From assembly GCA_934647305.1 (NCBI GenBank), contig CAKUFI010000045.1, positions 1 through 21,283 of the forward strand: DNA of 21,283 nucleotides. The letters are read 5' to 3'. The notes below the pieces were generated by a model. That model was not told the origin of the DNA. It ran no database searches and saw nothing but the letters and a program-made list of their open reading frames with translations. How positions within the stretch are numbered: the stretch's first letter is position 1; each line of letters starts with the position of its first letter. Shown in pieces: positions 14,662 through 21,117 of this stretch. A program made the position numbers and the translations under genes. This stretch comes from an uncultured Clostridia bacterium (GTDB taxonomy: Bacteria > Bacillota > Clostridia > Christensenellales > Aristaeellaceae).

Positions 14662-14690
14662 TTGACAAAGCAGTGAAATTATGTTACAAT
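14662..14690 (+). promoter_or_regulatory. Promoter of rpiR
   Basis: A perfect TTGACA (14662-14667) is followed by a 17-bp spacer and TACAAT (14685-14690). Transcription should start near 14697. That excludes the in-frame upstream ATG at 14689 and supports the start at 14734. Confidence 0.85.
14674..14688. promoter_or_regulatory. Operator candidate O2 at the rpiR promoter
   Basis: TGAAATTATGTTACA matches the perfect palindrome O1 at 12 of 15 positions and overlaps the spacer and -10 box of the rpiR promoter. Its less perfect symmetry suggests weaker binding, as often seen for autoregulation. Confidence 0.6.
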
Positions 14691-14733
14691 GAGTGTATGG
14701 AAGCGCTACATGCGGAAAAAAGGAGGGGTCGTC

Positions 14734-15585
14734 ATGCCCGCGATGTCACTTATCGAGAAGATCAGAAGAACCTATCCCGACCTGTCGCAGAGCGAGCGGC
14801 TGGTGGCGGACTACATTTGCGAGCGGCTGCCGCAGGTTTCGCGGATGTCGATCCGGGAGCTGAAGCAGGCGATCGGCGTGAGCGAGCCGACGGTGTTCCG
14901 GTTCTGTCAAGCAATCGGGTTCCGTGGGTTCAAGGAGTTCAAGATTTCGCTGGCCGAGCAGACGCCCACCTTTCAGGATTACTTTACGGTGGTTCCGCAG
15001 GAGGGCAAGAGCGAGGTACAGAACCTGGTCGAGCAGCTGCTGCTTTCCGAGCGGGACGCGATCGAGACCACGATGCACCAGCTGGACTACGGCCTGCTCG
15101 AGCGGGCAGCGGAGATGATCGTGGGGGCGAAGCGCATCTGCCTGTTCGGCATCAGCACGTCGTTCGACGTATGCCGGGACATGCAGCGCAGGCTCAACCG
15201 CCTGGGTCTGCCCGCCTGGGCCTCCAACGAGTTCCACGACGCGGTCGCCCAGACGGCCAGCTTTGAGCAAAGCGACCTGCTCATCTGCGTTTCGCAGTCG
15301 GGCGCGACCCGCGAGGTGCTCGACATGGCCAAGAGCGCCGCGCAGCAGGGATTGCCTGTGCTCGCGCTGACCGCCTTCCCCGCCTCCAGGCTGGCCGAGC
15401 AGAGCGCGCTGGTCATCCAGACCTACGCGCCTGAGGTCACCGGCAACCGCCTTGGCCTGACCACGCGAATCGCCCAGTACGCCATGGTCGACGCGCTCTA
15501 CATGGCCGTCGCACACCGCCTGGGCGACCAGGTCACCTGCCTGATGGAGACCTCGCTCGTACCCATCATGCGCCGGCTGGAGTGA
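14734..15585 (+). CDS. RpiR/MurR-family transcriptional regulator (HTH + SIS domain)
   Basis: The 283-residue cytoplasmic regulator has an N-terminal HTH_6 domain (residues 1-77), with LSQSERLVADYICERL (17-32) and recognition region SIRELKQAIGVSEPTVFRFC (39-58). A SIS sugar-phosphate-binding domain covers about residues 125-255, with CLFGISTS (136-143) and CVSQSGATREVLD (185-197). RpiR proteins sense phosphosugars and usually act as repressors of amino-sugar or pentose genes. MurNAc-6-P or GlcNAc-6-P is a reasonable guess given murQ in the same locus. ATG 14734 has AAAGGAGG 7-8 nt upstream. The gene is divergent from the permease operon, and both promoters carry the same operator-like site. 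Confidence 0.93.
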   Translation: MPAMSLIEKIRRTYPDLSQSERLVADYICERLPQVSRMSIRELKQAIGVSEPTVFRFCQAIGFRGFKEFKISLAEQTPTFQDYFTVVPQEGKSEVQNLVEQLLLSERDAIETTMHQLDYGLLERAAEMIVGAKRICLFGISTSFDVCRDMQRRLNRLGLPAWASNEFHDAVAQTASFEQSDLLICVSQSGATREVLDMAKSAAQQGLPVLALTAFPASRLAEQSALVIQTYAPEVTGNRLGLTTRIAQYAMVDALYMAVAHRLGDQVTCLMETSLVPIMRRLE

Positions 15586-15609
15586 GAGACGGGGGGGTGG
15601 GGAACGTTC

Positions 15610-15786
15610 GAGAGGCGGCCTTTGTCGGCAGGGCCGACGGCCAGCTGCTAGCGCCGGCCACACGAATCCCTCGGCCATAGATTAGAGCCTCGGGATTCTT
15701 CGCATGTCAAAAAACGGGGAATCTGCCCCATAAGAGAGAACGAAAGGCGCCTCCCCAAACCCCACCCGGAAAGCACTTTGATCCGC
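15610..15786 (+). repeat. T palindrome copy 4 (loaded form) plus module D core, 3' of rpiR
   Basis: The left arm GAGAGGC-G-GCCTTT (15610-15623) and right arm AAAGGC-GCCTCCCC (15743-15756) are separated by 15624-15742. The insert holds GTCGGC/GCCGAC, a B hairpin (GAATCCC 15664-15670 with GGGATTC 15692-15698) and GGGG/CCCC arms. A module D core follows (GATCCGC ends at 15786). It is nearly identical to 16482-16657, with only a handful of differences. The remaining bases to 15899 show no gene. Confidence 0.88.
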
Positions 15787-15899
15787 GTAACATAAAGGGA
15801 ATAGAAGCGCGGTTCTCCGAATGCGGCGCGGGCAAGGGACGCGCAGAAGCACCTGAAAAACACACGGCACGCGCGTTTGGCGCGGAAAGGACGGCACAC

Positions 15900-16472
15900 A
15901 TGAAACGGATTTTTCTGATCGGCGACTCGATTCGCCTGGGCTACGACGGCTACGTGCGCGAGCTGATGCTGGACGAGGCGCAGCTGTACTGGTCGCGGGA
16001 GAACGCGCAGTACACGACGCACACGCTGCGCTTCGTGCATGACTGGGCGAACTGCGACTGTGACCCGGCGAAGATCGACCTGGTGCACTGGAACAACGGC
16101 CTGTGGGACTCGCTGCAGGTGCTCCCCGACCCGCTGCCGGTCGTGCCGCTGGACGAGTACCGCCGCAACCTGGGGCGTATCGTCAACCGCCTGCGCCTGA
16201 TTTTCCCGAACGCGCGCCTGGCCTTCGCCACCACCACCTCGGTCATCACCGAGCGCATGGCGCCCGGCTTCCGCCGCGAAAACGCCACGATCGAGGCCTA
16301 CAACGACATCGCCCGCGAGGTCATGCAAAGGGAAGGCGTCGCCGTCGACGACCTCTACCCCGTCGCCCGCGACATGCCCGAGGACTGGCATGCCCTCGAC
16401 GGCACCCACTTCACCGAGGAGGGCTACCGCGCCCTCGCCCAGGCCGTGGCCTCCTTCCTACGCGGATTCTAG
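15900..16472 (+). CDS. SGNH/GDSL-family hydrolase (putative sugar esterase)
   Basis: The 190-residue protein without a signal peptide has the GDS block IFLIGDSIRLGY with nucleophile Ser10. The block III Asn is in LVHWNNGLWD (Asn65 or Asn66), and the C-terminal catalytic pair DGTHFTEEGY gives Asp167 and His170. The family removes acetyl or other acyl groups from sugars and lipids. In this setting it may deacylate imported glycan fragments, but that is inference. ATG 15900 is preceded by AAAGGA with 8-nt spacing. The TAG stop is immediately followed by the loaded T palindrome, and a near-identical copy lies upstream, so the gene sits between direct repeats of about 175 bp. No own promoter is obvious. 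Confidence 0.88.
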   Translation: MKRIFLIGDSIRLGYDGYVRELMLDEAQLYWSRENAQYTTHTLRFVHDWANCDCDPAKIDLVHWNNGLWDSLQVLPDPLPVVPLDEYRRNLGRIVNRLRLIFPNARLAFATTTSVITERMAPGFRRENATIEAYNDIAREVMQREGVAVDDLYPVARDMPEDWHALDGTHFTEEGYRALAQAVASFLRGF

Positions 16473-16481
16473 GGAAACGTT

Positions 16482-16657
16482 GGGGAGGCGGCCTTTGTCG
16501 GCAGGGCCGACGGCCAGCTGCTAGCGCCGGCCACACGAATCCCTCGGCCATAGATTAGAGCCTCGGGATTCTTCGCATGTCAAAATACGGGGAATCTGCC
16601 CCTTAAGAGAACGAAAGGCGCCTCCCCAAACCCCACCCGGAAAACACTTTGATCCGC
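16482..16657 (+). repeat. T palindrome copy 5 (loaded form) plus module D core, 3' of the SGNH gene
   Basis: The arms GGGGAGGC-G-GCCTTT (16482-16496) and AAAGGC-GCCTCCCC (16614-16627) surround a 117-nt insert. The insert carries a B hairpin (GAATCCC 16537-16543, GGGATTC 16565-16571), GTCGGC/GCCGAC and GGGG/CCCC arms. A module D core follows (GATCCGC 16651-16657). It starts 9 nt after the SGNH stop codon. The stretch from 16658 to 16750 shows no gene. Confidence 0.88.
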
Positions 16658-16750
16658 GATACAAAAGAGCGGGCAGAAGTGTGATTCCACGAATGCAGGG
16701 TAGGTTATGAGGAGCGCAGGAGTAATGTGGTTTCTTCGAAGCAATACGAC

Positions 16751-16796
16751 AAAACGCCTCCGAAAGCGGCTGTGCTCTCGGAGGCGCTGGTTTTTT
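16751..16796. terminator. Bidirectional intrinsic terminator
   Basis: CGCCTCCGA (16755-16763) pairs with TCGGAGGCG (16778-16786). On the plus strand TTTTTT follows after CTGG (16791-16796). On the minus strand TTTTG follows the stem directly. It can end both the rightward rpiR/SGNH transcript and the leftward membrane-protein transcript that ends at 16802. Confidence 0.8.
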
Positions 16797-16801
16797 GCGG
16801 G

Positions 16802-17413
16802 CTATTCCTCAGGGGTATTGACGGGCGGGTTGTTGAAATCGACGGTGAAGGTCACCTCATTCTGGTCGTTATCCAGCATCGTGACCTGCGCCACGTCCTC
16901 GGATTCCCAGGTCACCAGGTCGATGCCGCTGTCTGTCTGCTGCCCCTGGCCGGCGGTGGCCAGGTAGAAGTGCTTGTCCTTCATCGGGTAGACGGTGTAG
17001 GTGCAGCTTTCGCCGTCGGGCCTGGACTGCATGACCACGAGGCGATGCGTGCCCTCCGGCGAGGTATAGTAGGCCACCGGATGCTCCCCGAGGGCGCTCA
17101 TGGTCGTGCACAGCGTATACAGGAAAATCGCGCCGAAGGCCATGATGGACGCCACGATCACCAGCGTGACGCGCGAGGCCAGGCGGGAGGTGATGCGCTG
17201 ATAGATGGCCATGCCCAGCGCGCCCACGAAGCAGATCAGCGGCAGACCCTGCAGGACGATATACACCCAGTAGTGAACGTACAGGCAGTCCATGCCCGGG
17301 ATGTGTATGAAGAGGATGCTGGCAATGCTCAGAACCACGCCGGCCAGCAGCAGAATCCGTGCGGGCAGGTGGCTGTGGGCGACGGGAGCCTCCATCGGCT
17401 GGGGATACTTCAT
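16802..17413 (-). CDS. Three-TM membrane protein of unknown function
   Basis: I do not recognise the family. The 203-residue product has a short N-terminus and three membrane segments at about residues 19-38, 48-71 and 81-104. A polar C-terminal domain of about 100 residues follows (THRLVVMQSRPDGE, VYPMKDKHFYLATAGQGQQ, DSGIDLVTWESEDVAQVTML), ending in a Pro-rich tail. The C-terminal part looks like a small beta domain, probably outside the membrane. ATG 17413 is chosen because GGAGG lies 10 nt upstream; an in-frame ATG at 17434 has no ribosome site and is close to the promoter. It stands alone on the minus strand between a terminator and the NusG_II/Gx pair. Confidence 0.75.
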   Translation of the reverse strand: MKYPQPMEAPVAHSHLPARILLLAGVVLSIASILFIHIPGMDCLYVHYWVYIVLQGLPLICFVGALGMAIYQRITSRLASRVTLVIVASIMAFGAIFLYTLCTTMSALGEHPVAYYTSPEGTHRLVVMQSRPDGESCTYTVYPMKDKHFYLATAGQGQQTDSGIDLVTWESEDVAQVTMLDNDQNEVTFTVDFNNPPVNTPEE

Positions 17414-17457
17414 GGTGCGAAAACCTCCATCCATGCGTCAAAAAGTATTTACATTTA

Positions 17458-17466
17458 ATTATACCA
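17458..17466 (-). promoter_or_regulatory. Extended -10 promoter of the membrane-protein gene
   Basis: Read leftward, TGG precedes a perfect TATAAT (17463-17458), giving a TGn extended -10 element. No convincing -35 box is seen at 16-18 bp. It lies about 45 bp upstream of the chosen start. Confidence 0.55.
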
Positions 17467-17497
17467 CACATTCCGGGGCGCGGCGCGGGCTTGTCTG

Positions 17498-17995
17498 TTA
17501 AGTTCTCGTGGCGGTCACCCGGAGCAGCCTGTCCGCAAGCAGCCCCACGACGAAGCCGGTCGCCAGGCCGCACACGAGCAGCGCGGGCAGGTAGGAAAAC
17601 AGCGATTCGGTCCGCGCGACGAGAGCGGCCACGGCCACCTGCGCCGCGTTATGCGCCGCCCCGCCGCCCATGCTCACGCCGTACACGCTGAATGGCCCGG
17701 CCCGCCTCAAAAGCGCCATCACGCCCAGTGCGCACAGCGCGCCCGCGAGCGCATACAGCGCGGAAAACAGGCTGCCGAACAGGAATGCGGTCAGCAGAAT
17801 GCGCGCCAGGCTGACCAGCAGCGCCTCCCGCGCGCCCAGGCGGTACAGCGCATACACCGCCGCCAGGTTCGCAAGGCCCAGCTTGACCCCCGGCAGCGGG
17901 ATGGGCAGGGGCAGCAAAAACTCCAACCAGGCCAGAAGCAGCGCCGAAGCGGTCAAGCAGGAAAGCAGCGCCAGACGCCGCGTGTTCTTTTTCAT
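17498..17995 (-). CDS. Gx transporter-family protein (heptaprenyl diphosphate synthase component I-like)
   Basis: The 165-residue membrane protein has about five hydrophobic segments. Family features include PLPGVKLGLANLAAVYAL (about 34-51), an FLFGSLFSALYALAGALCAL segment (about 70-89) and SVYGVSMGGGAAHNAAQVAVA (about 102-122). These fit the Hpre_diP_synt_I/Gx family, whose exact role is not settled; it often accompanies NusG_II proteins and flavin or quinone genes in Clostridia. ATG 17995 overlaps the stop of the upstream NusG_II gene by 4 bp (ATGA), so the two are translationally coupled. Confidence 0.88.
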   Translation of the reverse strand: MKKNTRRLALLSCLTASALLLAWLEFLLPLPIPLPGVKLGLANLAAVYALYRLGAREALLVSLARILLTAFLFGSLFSALYALAGALCALGVMALLRRAGPFSVYGVSMGGGAAHNAAQVAVAALVARTESLFSYLPALLVCGLATGFVVGLLADRLLRVTATRT

Positions 17996-18354
17996 TGCAG
18001 TACCGCGTCCGTTTCCGATTGATTTTCCAGCGTCAGGGAGAGCACCGCGCGGTTGGGCAGGCAGACCGCCGTCTCGCCGCCCCGCGAGATCGCGCCCATG
18101 CGCACGCAGGTCTGGTCGGGGCAGGAGGAGACCAGTATGCGCGCGCGCCCGTCCTCCACCCGCACGGTCAGGAAGGAATCCCCGTTCCGCCAGGTGAACT
18201 CGCCCGCCTCGGAAAGCGGAAGCGTCGCTTCGCAGCGCCCGTCCACCGTCAAAACCGCGCAGTCCACGCGCCCCCGGGGCAGCAGCCGCGCCGCCGCCAG
18301 CACCAGCGCCAAAAGCGCCACGCCCAGCGCCAGCAGATAATCCGCCCGCCGCAT
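17992..18354 (-). CDS. NusG domain II-containing membrane-anchored protein
   Basis: The 120-residue product has an N-terminal membrane anchor (residues 6-22) and an outside NusG_II-type beta domain. The defining segment SSCPDQTCVRMGAISRGGETAVCLPNR lies at residues 76-102, with Cys78, Cys83 and Cys98. Its function is unknown; it is commonly paired with the Gx protein, as here. ATG 18354 is preferred because a GGGGGA ribosome site lies about 7 nt upstream; a GTG at 18360 would be too close to it. The promoter at 18387-18415 drives the pair. Confidence 0.88.
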   Translation of the reverse strand: MRRADYLLALGVALLALVLAAARLLPRGRVDCAVLTVDGRCEATLPLSEAGEFTWRNGDSFLTVRVEDGRARILVSSCPDQTCVRMGAISRGGETAVCLPNRAVLSLTLENQSETDAVLQ

Positions 18355-18386
18355 GCGCACTCCCCCTCTCCGTCCTTGCTCCCTCT

Positions 18387-18415
18387 ATTGTAACCCGAAA
18401 CGCCCGCTCTGGCAA
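18387..18415 (-). promoter_or_regulatory. Promoter of the NusG_II/Gx operon
   Basis: Read leftward, TTGCCA (18415-18410) is followed by a 17-bp spacer and TACAAT (18392-18387), about 30 bp before the start codon. Confidence 0.75.
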
Positions 18416-18430
18416 GGGGAGGGTTACGTT

Positions 18431-18464
18431 CGAGAGGCGGCTTTTCTGAGAAAAGCCCCTCTCG
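18431..18464. repeat. T-like palindrome copy 6 with altered stem
   Basis: CGAGAGG (18431-18437), a bulged C, and GGCTTTTC (18439-18446) pair with GAAAAGCC (18450-18457) and CCTCTCG (18458-18464). It has the same layout as the other T palindromes (outer arm, one-base bulge, GC then T-rich inner arm), but the bases are changed on both sides so pairing is kept. It is oriented like the plus-strand copies although no plus-strand gene precedes it. It lies just upstream of the NusG_II promoter. Confidence 0.75.
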
Positions 18465-18813
18465 AGCTCTCCCGAAAAGCACCTGCAAGAATGCCTTTTG
18501 GCCTGTCTCCATAGGCTGTTCTTGCCCATATGAAGAGGCGAGCGAGCGTACTGCAACTCACCTGTCAGGTTTCGCGGACATTGCCTGCCTTTTCTCCCCT
18601 TTCGAAAAGTACTTTGATCCGCAAAATGAACGGAAGTGCAGAAGCGCGATTCCCCGAATGAAACGCGGTCTGCATGCGCCGGAACTGAAAACGTGTTTTC
18701 CAATATGAAAAAGACTGGAGAGCGCTGCCTGAGGGTGCCCTAGTCACATCTTGTTTATGATTCGGGCGTGCGGCAACCGCGAGGTGACCGGTTTTCCGCC
18801 GCGCCCGGTAAAA
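18465..18813. other. Non-coding region with a module D remnant
   Basis: I see no gene in this stretch. A module D core in plus orientation (GAAAAGTACTTTGATCCGC) ends at 18622 and is followed by ATTCCCCGAATG. An imperfect GC-rich inverted repeat lies at about 18763-18808. The rest shows no recognisable structure. Confidence 0.55.
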
Positions 18814-18839
18814 CAGGCCTCCCCGAAACGAGGAGGCCT
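18808..18839 (-). terminator. Intrinsic terminator of the second permease operon
   Basis: AGGCCTCC (18815-18822) pairs with GGAGGCCT (18832-18839). On the minus strand it is followed by GTTTTACC, a short T-run. It is placed after the 163-bp E repeat in the 3' region of the permease transcript, the same order as at 21086-21114. Confidence 0.65.
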
Positions 18840-18841
18840 CT

Positions 18842-19004
18842 GACTGTCGAAAAAACCCGGGAGAGCTCGAGAGGGCCGCAGCCCTTTCGAACTTTCAATC
18901 GTGCCCAGCGGCGTGTACGGTGGGCACGGGACGCTTTTTGCGCCGGAAAATCCCATTTTCCAGAGAAAAAAGCGTTTCCTTGCAGTTTTTGCGCCCGGAA
19001 ATCT
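18842..19004 (-). repeat. Module E copy 1, structured 3'-region repeat
   Basis: A 163-bp element matches 21118-21279 closely. Visible stems are CGAGAGGGC/GCCCTTTCG, GCCCA/TGGGC, GGAAAAT/ATTTTCC and an enclosing CGCTTTTT/AAAAAGCG. The last pair becomes CGATTTTT/AAAAATCG in copy 2, a compensatory change. It lies between the permease stop at 19084 and the terminator at 18815. Confidence 0.85.
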
Positions 19005-19083
19005 TTCAAATTTCAGCAAAAACTGGAGAGGGTGGCAGTGGCGGGGGAGCTTGCTTCCCCGTCCACCAGCGGGAAACCGCGCC

Positions 19084-19995
19084 TTATCCCTTGACCGAGC
19101 CGATCGTCATGCCCCTGACGAAGTACTTCTGGAACAGCGGGAAGATGACCAGCACCGGGCCGGCCGCGACCATCGCCATGGCGTAGGTCAGCGAGTCGGT
19201 CGGCACGAGGTCGGTCGCCTCGTTGATCGTACCCTGATCGGCCATCTGCTTGAGGAATTCCGCCTCGGCGAGTATCTTCTGCAGCAGGTACTGCAGCGAG
19301 TACAGCCTGGGGCTGGTGATGTAGATCATCGTCGTGGTCCAGGAATTCCACTGGCCGACGAAGAAGCTGAACGCCAGCGTGGCCAGCACCGGCACGCACA
19401 GCGGCAGCACGATCTGAAAGCAGATGCGCAGCTCGCTCGCGCCGTCGATCTTGGCCGCCTCGATCAGGCCATCGGGCAGCTGCCTGAAGTTGGTGCGCAT
19501 CACGAAGACGTTCCACGCGCTCACCAGGCAGGGCAGCACGTAGATCCAGAACGAGTCCTTCAGGTGCAGATACTTGCTGTTGATCACGTAGCTGGGCACC
19601 ATGCCGCCGCTAAACAGCATCGTGAAGAACAGCAGGTACGTGACCACCTGGCGATACTTGAAGTTGCTCCGGCTGATGGCGTAGGCGCACATCGACTGCA
19701 CCAGCAGCATCAGCGCCATGCTCAGCAGGGAGAACTCGGCCGTCACCCGATAGGAATTGATGATCTGCGTCGGGTTCTTGAACACCGCGCGGTAGGCCAG
19801 GGTGGTGAAGTGCTTCGGGATGAGCGAGTAGCCGTTCTTGATCAGGTCGGCCTCCTCCGAAAACGAGATCGAAATCACCAGCAAAAAGGGCAAAATGTAG
19901 CTCAGGCAGGCCAGGATGAACACGATGTGCAGGATCAGCTGACCCCAGCCAAAGGGCCTGCGGCGCTTCGCGCGCCCGGAAAACTCAACAGTCAT
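19084..19995 (-). CDS. Carbohydrate ABC transporter permease, LplC/YtcP type (second set)
   Basis: This is a 303-residue membrane permease with about six membrane segments, the first at 20-42. The EAA loop IEAAKIDGASELRICFQIVL is at residues 178-197, and the C-terminus FQKYFVRGMTIGSVKG is typical of the group. ATG 19995 is used because AAGGAG lies 8 nt before it; a GTG at 20004 would overlap that site. It starts 14 nt after the stop of its partner permease. No binding protein follows, only the E repeat and a terminator. The substrate cannot be inferred from the window. Confidence 0.92.
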   Translation of the reverse strand: MTVEFSGRAKRRRPFGWGQLILHIVFILACLSYILPFLLVISISFSEEADLIKNGYSLIPKHFTTLAYRAVFKNPTQIINSYRVTAEFSLLSMALMLLVQSMCAYAISRSNFKYRQVVTYLLFFTMLFSGGMVPSYVINSKYLHLKDSFWIYVLPCLVSAWNVFVMRTNFRQLPDGLIEAAKIDGASELRICFQIVLPLCVPVLATLAFSFFVGQWNSWTTTMIYITSPRLYSLQYLLQKILAEAEFLKQMADQGTINEATDLVPTDSLTYAMAMVAAGPVLVIFPLFQKYFVRGMTIGSVKG

Positions 19996-20009
19996 GCGGC
20001 GCACTCCTT

Positions 20010-20951
20010 TCAGAACAGGCTCTGCTCGGGACTGATTCTGCGCACGATCAGGTTGGTCAGGATCACCATGACCATGCCCACCAGCGACTGGAACAGCCCG
20101 ATCGCTGCGCTCTTTTCCAGGTCGCCGCCCATCATCGCGCGGAAGACATAGGTGTTGATCACGTCGGTCGTCTTATACAGCAGGCCGATGTTGCGCGGCA
20201 CCTGATAAAACAGGCCGAAGTCGCCCTGAAAAATCGAGCCCATGCCCAGTATCAGCTTGATCATGATGACCGGCACCAGGTGCGGTATCGCCACGTGCCA
20301 CAGCTGCTGCCGCCGGTTCGCGCCGTCCAGCATCGCCGCCTCGAACAGCCCCTCGTCTACGCCCATCAGCGTGGCGTAGTACAGTATGCAGCCCATGCCC
20401 ACGCCCGCCCACTCGTGTACGAACGTCAGGATGTACGGCCAGTACTGCGGCTTCGAGTACCACTGAACCTTTTTAAGCCCCAGCGCGACCAGCCCCTGGT
20501 TGATCACGCCGCTGCGCACGTTGAGCATGGCCAGCACGATGAACGAGATGATGACCATCGACAAAAACCGGGGCAGGATCATCACCGTGTTGTACACCTT
20601 CACGCACACATTGCTCTTCAGGCAGTAGAACATCAGCGACAGCCCGATCGCCAGCACGTTGTCCATGGCCAGGAAGGTCAGCGCGTAGGCCACCGTGTTG
20701 CCGATCACGCGGCCCGCGTCCTGGGACTTGAAAAAGAACTCGAAGTTCTTCAGGCCCACCCACTCGCTGCCGAAAAAGCCCTTCGCCGGCGAAAAGTCCT
20801 GAAACGCGATCACCACGCCGAACATCGGCAGATAGTGAAACAGGAGCAGCAGCACCAGCGTCGGCAGCACCATCAGGAGGAACTGCAGGTTATCCTTTAC
20901 GTGATAGCCGCCCGATCTGCGCTTCCCGTTTGTCAGGGCCGCGGTTTTCAT
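20010..20951 (-). CDS. Carbohydrate ABC transporter permease, LplB/YteP type (second set)
   Basis: This is a 313-residue membrane permease and the first gene of a leftward two-gene operon. An N-terminal membrane segment runs over about residues 22-42 (LQFLLMVLPTLVLLLLFHYLP is typical of LplB). The EAA loop FEAAMLDGANRRQQLWHVAI is at residues 203-222, and the C-terminus is LIVRRISPEQSLF. ATG 20951 has GGGGAG 8 nt upstream; a TTG at 20957 is too close to it. A promoter lies at 21002-21030. The transcript from upstream is ended by the terminator at 21086-21114, so the pair appears to be its own unit without binding protein or ATPase. Confidence 0.92.
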   Translation of the reverse strand: MKTAALTNGKRRSGGYHVKDNLQFLLMVLPTLVLLLLFHYLPMFGVVIAFQDFSPAKGFFGSEWVGLKNFEFFFKSQDAGRVIGNTVAYALTFLAMDNVLAIGLSLMFYCLKSNVCVKVYNTVMILPRFLSMVIISFIVLAMLNVRSGVINQGLVALGLKKVQWYSKPQYWPYILTFVHEWAGVGMGCILYYATLMGVDEGLFEAAMLDGANRRQQLWHVAIPHLVPVIMIKLILGMGSIFQGDFGLFYQVPRNIGLLYKTTDVINTYVFRAMMGGDLEKSAAIGLFQSLVGMVMVILTNLIVRRISPEQSLF

Positions 20952-21001
20952 CGTCAAATCTCCCCATTTCCTGTCGGAATCATAACTCGTTTGTGTATCT
21001 C

Positions 21002-21030
21002 ATTTTAATCCGTCCGTCACGAAAAGTAAA
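21002..21030 (-). promoter_or_regulatory. Promoter of the second permease operon
   Basis: Read leftward, TTTACT (21030-21025) is followed by a 17-bp spacer and TAAAAT (21007-21002), about 50 bp upstream of the start codon at 20951. The -10 matches five of six positions and the -35 four of six. Confidence 0.5.
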
Positions 21031-21078
21031 TCACCGGAAAGCACTCAAATCGTGCAGAAACGCACCTCCTTGCGGCGC

Positions 21079-21114
21079 AAAAAACACGAGCCTCCCGCTC
21101 ATGGGGAGGCTCGT
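21079..21114 (-). terminator. Strong intrinsic terminator of a leftward gene beyond the window
   Basis: ACGAGCCTCCC (21086-21096) pairs perfectly with GGGAGGCTCGT (21104-21114). On the minus strand the stem is followed by GTGTTTTTTG. It implies a leftward gene whose 3' end lies to the right of 21283. Confidence 0.85.
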
Positions 21115-21117
21115 TCA

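Noticed and set aside
18565..19019. Short minus-strand proteins of 60-91 codons
   Set aside because: They cover module D and E repeat sequence and a terminator, and lack ribosome sites.
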